NCBI GenBank assembly: GCA_020060185.1 | Contig: JAGVAS010000121.1 | Location: forward strand, 1 to 39,310 | DNA from: Desulfovibrio sp. | Lineage (GTDB): Bacteria > Bacillota > Dethiobacteria > DTU022 > UBA8154 | Direction of reading: 5' to 3' | Length of the DNA stretch: 39,310 nt | In this document: positions 9,465-16,090 of the stretch, one piece after another | Layout of the letters: every line of letters begins with the position of its first letter | Numbering within the stretch: the stretch's first letter is position 1 | The notes under the pieces: model-generated | What the model saw: only the letters and a program-made list of their open reading frames with translations | What the model was told of the DNA's origin: nothing | Databases searched by the model: none | Position numbers and translations under genes: made by a program

Positions 9465-9842
9465 TCACCTTAATTTTTTAATTCTTTCCAGAGGATCGAT
9501 AATGTGGGTAATTTTAATGCCGAAGTTTTCATCAATAATAACTACTTCTCCCCGGGCGATAAGCTTTTCGCCAACAAGAATATCTACAGGGTCATTAATT
9601 AAACGATTCAGTTCCACAACCTTTCCGGGGCTGAGCTGGCGGATTTCCTGCATAGTTTTTTTTACTTCACCCAGGCGCACGGATATTTTAAGGGGAAAAT
9701 CCAGGATCAGTTCCAGGTTAGGAGGGGTTTCTTCTTCCACTTCAGGTTGCCCCTTAGTCTTTCCTGTAGAAGGGGTATCTGTTTGATCCTTTTTTCCCAG
9801 GAGGGCATCAATCTCTTCCTGTGTTAAAAACCCCTCAGGCAT
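9465..9842 (-). CDS. fliN: Flagellar motor switch protein FliN with N-terminal CheY-docking-type peptide
   Basis: C-ring component. The C-terminal SpoA/FliN domain (about residues 50-125) contains DFPLKISVRLGEVKKT and GEVVIIDENFGIKIT. The N-terminus carries LTQEEIDALLGKK, the pattern used in FliM and FliY to bind phosphorylated CheY, joined by a charged linker. The start at MPEGFLTQEE (125 aa) follows GAGGAGG by 9 nt and overlaps the fliM stop by 8 nt; the longer ORF-track start is less likely. It is the first of two FliN-like genes in the window (see 23413-23859). Confidence 0.93.
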   Translation of the reverse strand: MPEGFLTQEEIDALLGKKDQTDTPSTGKTKGQPEVEEETPPNLELILDFPLKISVRLGEVKKTMQEIRQLSPGKVVELNRLINDPVDILVGEKLIARGEVVIIDENFGIKITHIIDPLERIKKLR

Positions 9843-10830
9843 ATTTTTCTTCCTCCTCACCGGCCCACCGGGTGATTTGCAGCGCCAGGTTTTGTCCCTG
9901 TCCCCCCGGCTGCCCTTTTAACAAAAGCTCACCTTCAATGTAAATATCCAGATCGTCACCTTCCTGCCGGGAAAGCTGGATAATATCACCTTCCTGGAAT
10001 TGCAGGAATTCAGCCAGGGTAATGGTTGTACGCCCCAGTACAACGCTGAGATTCACATCTACTTTTTCCAGTTGTTTAAGAAGGATCCTTTCATGAAACT
10101 GGGAAGTTTCCTGGTAGGGCTGTTTAAACCAGAATTGGGCCGTAAGTTTGGGCATGATCTTTTCCAGGGTAATATAAGGGAAACAAAGATTTATTAGCCC
10201 CTGGCTATCTTTAATCTGGACGGAAAAGGTAAGCAGGGCCACTGTTTCTGTAGAGGCGAACATCTGGTTGAACTGGGGATTGGTATCCATATTCTCCACC
10301 CGGGGTGTTAAGCTTACGATATCTTCCCATACGTAGCGAAGATTGCTCAAAAGCTTGCCATTAATCTGTCGCATTACGGTAATCTCAATGTCTGTCAGCT
10401 CCCTGGTATGCCTGGGAATACGTCCCTCGCCGCCAAAGACAATATCTATCAGGGGAAAAACAAAAGAAGGGCTGGTTTCCAGCATGGCATTTCCCATTTC
10501 CGGGCTCATATTAAAAACAGTAACCAGGGTGGGTATCGGCAGGGAAAAAACGAATTCTTCATAGGTTACCTGGCTTACAGAGGCCAGCTGTATCTGTACG
10601 GGAATCCTTAAATAAGCAGATAAAAAGTTTCCCAGTATCCGGGCATAGTTATCATGCAAGACCTGAAGAGTGCGCATCTGCTCTTTGGAAAATTTACTTG
10701 GCCGGAGGAAATCATACCGGCGGTAGTCTGAAGTGTCCGCAGATTTGTCTTCCTCTTCCAACCTCCCGCTGCTTAAGGCAGAAATAAGGGAATCGATTTC
10801 TGACTGGGATAAAATATCTTTACTCAGAAT
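9835..10830 (-). CDS. fliM: Flagellar motor switch protein FliM (probable non-standard start codon)
   Basis: Middle layer of the switch; binds CheY-P and FliG. The body is typical: YDFLRPSKFSKEQMRTLQ, the central CheC-like domain with VFGGEGR, and a C-terminal FliN domain. The ORF track starts at a TTG at 10761, cutting off the essential CheY-binding peptide. Reading upstream in frame gives DILSQSEIDSLISALSSG, a clear FliM N-terminus, until a TAA at 10831-10833. The only starts left are ATT (10828-10830, 7 nt after AAGGGGAG) or CTG (10825-10827). I annotate from ATT (331 aa). A sequencing error is the alternative explanation. Confidence 0.88.
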   Translation of the reverse strand: MLSKDILSQSEIDSLISALSSGRLEEEDKSADTSDYRRYDFLRPSKFSKEQMRTLQVLHDNYARILGNFLSAYLRIPVQIQLASVSQVTYEEFVFSLPIPTLVTVFNMSPEMGNAMLETSPSFVFPLIDIVFGGEGRIPRHTRELTDIEITVMRQINGKLLSNLRYVWEDIVSLTPRVENMDTNPQFNQMFASTETVALLTFSVQIKDSQGLINLCFPYITLEKIMPKLTAQFWFKQPYQETSQFHERILLKQLEKVDVNLSVVLGRTTITLAEFLQFQEGDIIQLSRQEGDDLDIYIEGELLLKGQPGGQGQNLALQITRWAGEEEEKYA

Positions 10831-10911
10831 TTACCAGCTCCCCTTTTTTCTTTATATACTAACATAAAACAACAATTTTCGAAAGAAAGATAGGGTAAAA
10901 TGTTAAGAAAA

Positions 10912-11070
10912 TCCTGGGCGGGCATGGAAGCCCGCCACAGGACAGCGAACATGGAAGTGAGCTCTGCCGGGTAGACCAATCAAAAGCCGGAGCTTAAGCT
11001 GTAAAACCTGTCTCAAGCGAACCCGTTAGCGAATCAGCCGCCACCAGCAAAACGCTGCGTCTATTCTCAT
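10912..11070 (-). repeat. Structured repeat family A, copy A2 (3'-truncated, variant 5' end)
   Basis: Minus-strand copy starting after ATGA (11067-11070), right behind the TAG stop of flgG (TAGTATGA). Its 5' end differs from A1/A4/A5: it opens with the small hairpin GCAGCGTTTTGCTG, also seen in motif B, before joining the common body (GGGTTCGCTTGAGACAGG). The terminal hairpin GCGGGC/GCCCGC is extended by TCCTG/CAGGA. The return strands of the long helices are missing, so the copy ends early, near 10912. The rest of the gap to the fliM start is AT-rich and holds the fliM ribosome site. Confidence 0.75.
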
Positions 11071-11071
11071 A

Positions 11072-11926
11072 CTAGGCCTGCACGTTTAAAGTCAGGGCCC
11101 AAAATTCATCGGCAGAAGTAGCCGCCCTGGCGGAAGCCTGCAGAGCCCTTTGCCCGCGGATGAGCATGATCATTTGCCGGCCAACGTCCACATTGGCTTT
11201 TTCCAGGGAACCCTGCCTGATCTCTCCAAAGCCCGCTTTTCCAGCTTTTCCTTCCAGGGGCGGCCCGCTGGCCGCTGAAGGCAATAGAAGGTTTTCCCCG
11301 ATATAAGAAAGGCCCTGGGGGTTGGCAAAGCGGTAAAGAGACAGCTCTCCCAGCTTAATCAAACCGGCAGGGGAATGGCTTTTTTCGCCCGGAAGTTCCT
11401 GGAAGAACTTCCGGCCTTCCCCCGTTTCTTGGAAAGGACGGGCATAAATTTCTCCTCCTGGAGTAATTTCCAGTGTGGAGAAGTCCAGATCTTCATGCAA
11501 ATCCTGCCCGTTAAGAGGAGGGTCAAGACGTAATCCCCTACTGGTAACCATGTTTCCCTCCGAATCCAGTGTAAAATTACCGCCACGGGTAAAAGCATAA
11601 CTGCCATCCGGCCTGATAACCCGCAAATAACCTTCACCGGCAATAGCCAGGTCCAGGTTATTTCCCGTAAAAGCAAGAGGGCCTTCTTCGCAAGATGAGG
11701 TAACACTTAAAAGTTCGACTCCCCTTCCGCAGCGTCGGGGTGCTGAAGGCTCACCTGCTTCCGGCAGGCGGCGCTCTGCCAGGTTCCTGCTGGGCAAATC
11801 CGCGAAGGAAACTTGTTTCTCCTTGTAGGTAACGGTATTAACATTGGCCAGGTTATGAGCGACTATATCCAGCATCTGCTGGTACGCCCGCAAACCAGTA
11901 TAGCTGTTCGCCAGGGATTTAAGCAA
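11072..11926 (-). CDS. flgG: Flagellar basal-body rod protein, FlgG/FlhP type
   Basis: Distal rod protein exported by the flagellar type III machine. The N-terminal rod motif (LDIVAHNLANVNTVTYK), a central FlgG-like region (LAIAGEGYLRV, FTRGGNFTLDSEGNM) and the C-terminal EKANVDVGRQMIMLIRGQRA are as expected. Its length (284 aa) is close to the family size. TTG start with AGGGGAG 8 nt upstream. It is second in a two-gene unit with flgF, transcribed from a sigma-28 promoter. FlgF, FlgG and the Bacillus FlhO/FlhP are close homologues, so the letter is assigned by order and could be exchanged. Confidence 0.85.
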   Translation of the reverse strand: MLKSLANSYTGLRAYQQMLDIVAHNLANVNTVTYKEKQVSFADLPSRNLAERRLPEAGEPSAPRRCGRGVELLSVTSSCEEGPLAFTGNNLDLAIAGEGYLRVIRPDGSYAFTRGGNFTLDSEGNMVTSRGLRLDPPLNGQDLHEDLDFSTLEITPGGEIYARPFQETGEGRKFFQELPGEKSHSPAGLIKLGELSLYRFANPQGLSYIGENLLLPSAASGPPLEGKAGKAGFGEIRQGSLEKANVDVGRQMIMLIRGQRALQASARAATSADEFWALTLNVQA

Positions 11927-11960
11927 TTTTAATCTCCCCTCACTTTCTACTACAAGTTAT

Positions 11961-12722
11961 TTAGCCCAGGGATCCAAGTTCGTTAGCCGCCCTGGAAAGA
12001 AGACGATCGTAGGTCTGGAAAATTTTCTGGGCCGCTTCGTAACTGCGGCGGGCTTTCACCAGGTCGGTCATTTGCCGGGTTAAATCCGCGTTGGATTCTT
12101 CCAGGTAGCCCTGTAAGACTTCCGCTTCCCCGGCCCTCTGGGGTATGGCACCTTCTACTACCTGGAAAAGGTTATATTCATCTTTCCAGAGAGAATTTTC
12201 GGGGACAAAGGCAAGAAGCTGAAGCCTGTCAACCAGTTCGCTTTCCTCGTAAATGTTTCCGGCGCTGTCCACCACCGGCTGCCCGGTTTTTAAAGTTATC
12301 GGGCCGGATTCACCCAACACGGGATAACCCAGGGAATTGACCAGGATTCCTTCTGCGCTGATCTGAAAATGCCCGTCCCTGGTATAACTTAACCCCTGGG
12401 GAGTTTCTACCACAAAAAACCCCGGCCCCTGTAAAGCCAGGTCCAGGTGCCTTCCGGTTGAAAAAAGGGCACCGGAAATATTTACAACAAAAGTTTCCTC
12501 TACAGCAATATTTTCCGCTGCCAGGCCAACAGGAGAGGCCAATGTTCTTCCCCTTCCGTTTACCCTTTCTGTTCTATAGAGCAAAATCTCGGGAAAGGCC
12601 CTGGCTACAACTTCGCTCCTCTTATAGCCGGGAGTATTAATATTGGCCAGGTTATTGCTGATATTTTCCAGACGAACCTGATTTACCAGCATGGAACCCG
12701 CTGCATTGTAAATACCTCGCAC
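11961..12722 (-). CDS. flgF: Flagellar basal-body rod protein, FlgF/FlhO type
   Basis: Proximal-type rod protein. It has the N-terminal rod motif RLENISNNLANINTPGYKR, a FlgG/FlgF core (LALQGPGFFVVETPQG, YTRDGHFQISAEG) and the C-terminal SNADLTRQMTDLVKARRSYEA helix. GTG start with AAGGAGGG 5 nt upstream (253 aa). The gene is preceded by 383 nt of repeat-rich leader (A3 plus motif B1) and a sigma-28 promoter, which sets it apart from the upstream fliA block. The FlgF/FlhO letter is assigned by similarity pattern and position. Confidence 0.85.
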   Translation of the reverse strand: MRGIYNAAGSMLVNQVRLENISNNLANINTPGYKRSEVVARAFPEILLYRTERVNGRGRTLASPVGLAAENIAVEETFVVNISGALFSTGRHLDLALQGPGFFVVETPQGLSYTRDGHFQISAEGILVNSLGYPVLGESGPITLKTGQPVVDSAGNIYEESELVDRLQLLAFVPENSLWKDEYNLFQVVEGAIPQRAGEAEVLQGYLEESNADLTRQMTDLVKARRSYEAAQKIFQTYDRLLSRAANELGSLG

Positions 12723-12756
12723 AAAAACCCTCCTTACTTACTTATAATTTATTTCC

Positions 12757-12832
12757 GGGTTACAACAATGGATGATCACGACCTGGTTTAGATCCCGCTG
12801 TGTTTCACAGACGCAGCGTTTTGCTGGTGGTG
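12757..12832 (-). repeat. Associated repeat motif B, copy B1
   Basis: Short repeat in the flgF leader, directly after copy A3 on the minus strand. It shares with B2 the core GCGGGATCTAAACC, then GGTC and CATCCATTGTTGT. It begins with the small hairpin CAGC-AAAA-CGCTG, and the 22 nt at 12809-12830 are the exact reverse complement of 11041-11062 in copy A2. No reading frame is conserved between the two B copies. Its role is unknown; it could be the other end of the element that carries family A. Confidence 0.7.
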
Positions 12833-13077
12833 GAGTGACTTGTGCAGCGAGGAAACAAGTTCACTGCGAAACGAGAGCTGAAGACGACCCAGCTGACAGG
12901 ATGTCAGCTGCCGGTGATGACCATGGACGGGAATTCCGCCGGGGAGGTCGTCGGAAGCTCGAGATGAGTAGTAGAACTTGGGCGAGAACCCGGAACTCCG
13001 CTAACAGCAAACGCTGCTCATATAACCTGTCTGTGCGAACCCTTAAGCGAGCACCAACCTTCGCCACCCATTTTCAT
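12833..13077 (-). repeat. Structured repeat family A, copy A3 (composite)
   Basis: Minus-strand copy after ATGA (13074-13077), placed just downstream of a sigma-28 promoter. The first ~50 nt are a normal family 5' end (GGTGGCGAAGGTTGGTGCTCGC). They are followed by a second TATGA (13018-13022) and the hairpin GCAGC-GTTT-GCTG, after which the element body begins again. Helices: CAAGTTC-(U)-ACT with AGTGAACTTG; GAGCT/AGCTC beside GACGACC/GGTCGTC; terminal hairpin CAGCTGAC/GTCAGCTG. It looks like one element inserted into the 5' piece of an older one. Together with B1 it fills the 383-nt gap before flgF. Confidence 0.78.
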
Positions 13078-13082
13078 ACTTA

Positions 13083-13108
13083 TTATCGGCAGTTATTTGT
13101 TACTTTTA
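13083..13108 (-). promoter_or_regulatory. Sigma-28 (FliA/SigD) promoter for flgF-flgG
   Basis: Minus strand TAAA-N14-GCCGATAA, a full match to the -10 box of the Firmicute sigma-D consensus, with spacing inside the reported 13-16 range. The -35 element overlaps the stop codon of the swrB-like gene. The predicted start point, about 7 nt downstream of the -10, coincides with the TATGA junction of repeat A3, so the transcript would begin with the repeat. Confidence 0.75.
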
Positions 13109-13636
13109 ATTCTTTTTGGCGCTAATTACCCAGAAGGGTTTTTTATCGAGGGAAAGAACCAGTTCTACCTCTCCCCGGCCCATTCTCAATTGCCTGGCAA
13201 TATCCCCGGGAGTAAGCCCTTCCTGAAAGAGGCGGTAAATCTCCCTGCAGCGGTCCAAACCCTCTAAAGGTTCGCTTCCTGCCGGCAAGCCGGTTTCCCG
13301 AACCGTTAATCCCGGCAATGTCACTTCTTTTACCGGGGCTAAAGAGCCTTTTTTAAAGCAGTAATTCCCTTCTTCACCCGCTGCTTTCTTCTGTAAATCC
13401 TGCATTTCCAGGTTAACCCTCTGGACCTGGCCGGAAAGGTCCTCAACTTTGCGATGCAGTTCATGAAGCATCAGGCGTGTGTCCAGGCGGGCTGATTTAT
13501 TTTCTATTCTAAGGAAACGCAAAAAAAAGGGTTCCGGGGGTGGACCTTTGCCGGCCAACCACCAGGTCAGGCAAAAACCGGCCATTGATCCGATAATAAT
13601 ACCCAGGAAAAACATGGCGTTTAAATTTGCCAACAA
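13106..13636 (-). CDS. SwrB-like membrane protein (DUF6115-like)
   Basis: Protein of 176 aa with one N-terminal membrane helix (about residues 8-28), a heptad-like coiled coil (LHELHRKVEDLSGQVQRVNLEMQDLQ, about 57-83) and a C-terminal helix-turn-helix-like segment (IYRLFQEGLTPGDIARQLRMGRGEVELVL). This layout and the position directly after the flagellar sigma factor match SwrB of Bacillus subtilis, which promotes assembly of the export gate. Sequence identity to SwrB is not evident by eye, so the call rests on architecture and synteny. TTG start with GGGGTGA upstream; a second TTG follows at once. The stop lies in the flgF promoter. Confidence 0.7.
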   Translation of the reverse strand: MLANLNAMFFLGIIIGSMAGFCLTWWLAGKGPPPEPFFLRFLRIENKSARLDTRLMLHELHRKVEDLSGQVQRVNLEMQDLQKKAAGEEGNYCFKKGSLAPVKEVTLPGLTVRETGLPAGSEPLEGLDRCREIYRLFQEGLTPGDIARQLRMGRGEVELVLSLDKKPFWVISAKKN

Positions 13637-13648
13637 TAATCACCCCAT

Positions 13649-14413
13649 TTACTTTTCCAAATATCCTGCCTTTTGCAGTTCCTCCCTAAGGCTGAAAATA
13701 CACCTGGCGTGTATCTGGGAAACTCTGGCAGTCGAAATATTCAACACCTGCCCGATTTCCCTGAGGGTAAGCTCTTCCTTGTAGTAAAGGGACAGTACCA
13801 TTTTTTCCCTCTCGGGCAGTTCCTCGATGGCCCTGGCCAGTATTTCCTGCCGTTCCTCCTTTTCCAGGCTTTCCTCCGGTGTTGCAAAAGACCCTTCAGA
13901 AAGAAAAAGTTCCTCCCCTGATTCGGAATTTACAGCCAGAGGAGCAAAAAGCAGGGACTCCAGCGATACCAGGGAATAACAATTCATCTGGGCATAGACC
14001 TGTTCCACCGCTTCCGGTGACCAGTGGAGCTCCACAGCCAGTTCCTGCACGGTAGGTTCCCGGCCCAGCCTGTGACTTATTTTTTGCTCGGCATCCTGAA
14101 GCTGGCGTAAACGCTGGTACATAGAACGGGGCATCCACGTAATTCTTCTCAACTCATCAAGCATTGCCCCGCGAATACGCCAGGTAGCAAAGGTTTTAAA
14201 ACTTGCTTCAGAGGAAGGATTGTAACGTTCCAGGGCTTCCAGCAGGCCGATAATTCCGCAGGCCATCAGTTCCTCCTCTTCAACATGTGAAGGCAAACCC
14301 ATGGCCAGGCGCCCGGCTACCTGTTTTACCAGCGGAAGGTACTCCTGGATTAATGTGTCCCTTAAACCCGGATCCCTGGTATGAAAATACTTTTGCCAGA
14401 TTTCCTCGGCCAA
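13649..14413 (-). CDS. fliA: Flagellar sigma factor, sigma-28/SigD family
   Basis: RNA polymerase sigma factor for late flagellar and chemotaxis genes. Region 2 (LVKQVAGRLAMGLPSHVEEEELMACGIIGLLEAL), region 3 (RLRQLQDAEQKISHRLGREPTVQELA) and region 4 with the DNA-binding helix (LTLREIGQVLNISTARVSQIHARC) are all present in 254 aa, the family size. TTG start behind AAGGGGGG. It follows the PilZ gene by 12 nt. Two promoters of its class are visible in this window (before flgF and before flaG). No flgM anti-sigma gene is seen here. Confidence 0.96.
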   Translation of the reverse strand: MAEEIWQKYFHTRDPGLRDTLIQEYLPLVKQVAGRLAMGLPSHVEEEELMACGIIGLLEALERYNPSSEASFKTFATWRIRGAMLDELRRITWMPRSMYQRLRQLQDAEQKISHRLGREPTVQELAVELHWSPEAVEQVYAQMNCYSLVSLESLLFAPLAVNSESGEELFLSEGSFATPEESLEKEERQEILARAIEELPEREKMVLSLYYKEELTLREIGQVLNISTARVSQIHARCIFSLREELQKAGYLEK

Positions 14414-14425
14414 GATTTCCCCCCC

Positions 14426-15175
14426 TTATCGTAGCCTCTCCCGCGATATGGTGAAGATATAACGGATAATTTCATCTCTTACTCTTTCGTTAAGATCCAA
14501 AAATTCTATCCCGTACCTGTAACGTACAACCTTGCCTATTTTAAAGGGGTAAGCCCGTACAACTTTTCCCTTTACCAGCACCTCTTTCTGCTTTTTCCCG
14601 TGCAAGAAAAACCGCAGGGCGAGAACACTTCCCTCGGGCAAGTAACGGCCGGAAGCCAACAGCAGCCCTCCACCGCTGATATTGACAATTAATGCTTTTT
14701 CAGGCTCCTGTGATTCTGCCATTATGTTCAGGGGCATCTTTCCCCTGGGGTATTCACCTTTTGGGGCACCTTTTTCCTCCTTCCCGGGTGGCGGCGAGGC
14801 ATCGTTTTCAGAAAGCCCCCCTTCCCCGGAGAGGATCCAGTAATGAGCATCAAGCGCGCAGGGAAAACGGAAAAAATGCCTTCGCTGGCGTCTTTCCACT
14901 TTTTGTGGCCAGGAAATAAGATAAAGGATAACATGCCCGCTGATCTTTGTTCCCAGAACCCTGCTCCTGAAGTAATACAGGGCATCATCCAGGACCACCC
15001 TGAAGGTATAGGCAGCCCCCTCCTGTAAAACAACCTGTTCCTGCATTTTCATGGGGATTCCAATGGCAATATTATCCTTGTTAACTTCCTGGATTATACT
15101 TTTACAATAGGCCCGGCCATTGTGATCATATACCTCCAGGAGCATATTTTCATGAAAAAGGTTTTTTAGATCCAT
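14426..15175 (-). CDS. PilZ-domain c-di-GMP receptor, YcgR/MotI (YpfA)-like flagellar brake
   Basis: The N-terminal YcgR-like domain (about 1-90) is followed by a PilZ domain with the c-di-GMP motif RxxxR (R95-R99 in RRQRRHFFR) and NISGGG (about 165-170). Such proteins slow or stop the motor when c-di-GMP is high. Between the two motifs lies a Gly/Pro/Glu/Lys-rich stretch (about 117-160), which makes the gap about 65 residues instead of the usual ~30. ATG start with AGGGGAA upstream. Position between flhG and fliA is common in Clostridia and supports a motility role. Confidence 0.9.
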   Translation of the reverse strand: MDLKNLFHENMLLEVYDHNGRAYCKSIIQEVNKDNIAIGIPMKMQEQVVLQEGAAYTFRVVLDDALYYFRSRVLGTKISGHVILYLISWPQKVERRQRRHFFRFPCALDAHYWILSGEGGLSENDASPPPGKEEKGAPKGEYPRGKMPLNIMAESQEPEKALIVNISGGGLLLASGRYLPEGSVLALRFFLHGKKQKEVLVKGKVVRAYPFKIGKVVRYRYGIEFLDLNERVRDEIIRYIFTISRERLR

Positions 15176-15205
15176 TTTTTGTTCCCCTGTTTGCTTAACC
15201 GTAAT

Positions 15206-16090
15206 TTATGAGCCCCACAACTGGATAAGCCGGTTTAAAAAGCCTCCTTCTTTCTTATTTACACCGGAGGCCGCTTCTTCCTCAAAAAGAAGGCGCCGGG
15301 CTATATGCCGTGTACATTGTGCCGCCCGGGAACGGGGGAACTGGAGAACATAGGGAGAACAGCTTAAAACCGCCTTGTGGACGTGCTGGTCGTATTCGAT
15401 ACCTCCCAGGAAATTGATAGTAATATCAAGGAAATTTTGGCATACCTTATCTATTCGTTTAAAAACGTTTTCCCCCTCCTTGGCACTGCGCATCATGTTG
15501 ACTACAAGGTTGACAGTAGAATGCAACCTGTAATTGTTTACTACCTTTATAATGCTGTAAACATCCGTAATAGCCGTGGGTTCAGGGATAGTTACCATGA
15601 TAAGTTCATCGGCAGCGGCAATAAAGCTGAGAACGGTGCGTGAAAGGCCGGCAGAACAATCTATCAGGAGGATATCACCCTTTTCCTCAAGGTAGGAAAG
15701 CCGGGAAATAAGCTGCTCCCGCTGGTGGTTATCCAGGCTGACGATCTCGGATAGTCCGGAACCTCCAGGGACAACCTCCACGTTAAAAGGCCCTCTTAAT
15801 ACTACTTCACTTAAGTCTTTGTAACCCCGGATGACGTCCACCAGGGAGAAACTGGGCTTGAGGTCCATAAGGATATCTACGTTGGCCAGCCCCAGGTCTG
15901 TATCCAGGATAATAGTTTTTTGTCCCCACTGGCCCATTACAACAGCCAGGTTGACCACCAGGTTTGTCTTTCCCACGCCTCCCTTGCCGCTGGCTACGAC
16001 AATAATACGGGAAAGCCCTCTTCTCCGCGGTGCTTTGTGAAACTGGCTTTCCTGGAATATTTCCCGCAAGCGCTCCGCCTGGTCAACCAT
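15206..16090 (-). CDS. flhG: MinD-like ATPase FlhG (YlxH), flagellar number regulator
   Basis: ParA/MinD-family ATPase that limits flagellar number and stimulates the FlhF GTPase. It has the deviant Walker A KGGVGKTNLVVNLA, switch I DTDLGLANVD, and Walker B ILLIDCSAGLS. The N-terminal DQAERLREIFQ peptide resembles the FlhF-activating segment. A C-terminal stretch after about 265 may be the membrane-targeting part. Length 294 aa is typical. Its ATG overlaps the flhF TAA by one base (TAATG), showing translational coupling. Confidence 0.95.
   Translation of the reverse strand: MVDQAERLREIFQESQFHKAPRRRGLSRIIVVASGKGGVGKTNLVVNLAVVMGQWGQKTIILDTDLGLANVDILMDLKPSFSLVDVIRGYKDLSEVVLRGPFNVEVVPGGSGLSEIVSLDNHQREQLISRLSYLEEKGDILLIDCSAGLSRTVLSFIAAADELIMVTIPEPTAITDVYSIIKVVNNYRLHSTVNLVVNMMRSAKEGENVFKRIDKVCQNFLDITINFLGGIEYDQHVHKAVLSCSPYVLQFPRSRAAQCTRHIARRLLFEEEAASGVNKKEGGFLNRLIQLWGS

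Noticed and set aside
9843-9860. Extended N-terminus of FliN (MRRKKN)
   Set aside because: It lies upstream of the strong ribosome site and overlaps fliM further; the ATG of MPEGFL is better placed.
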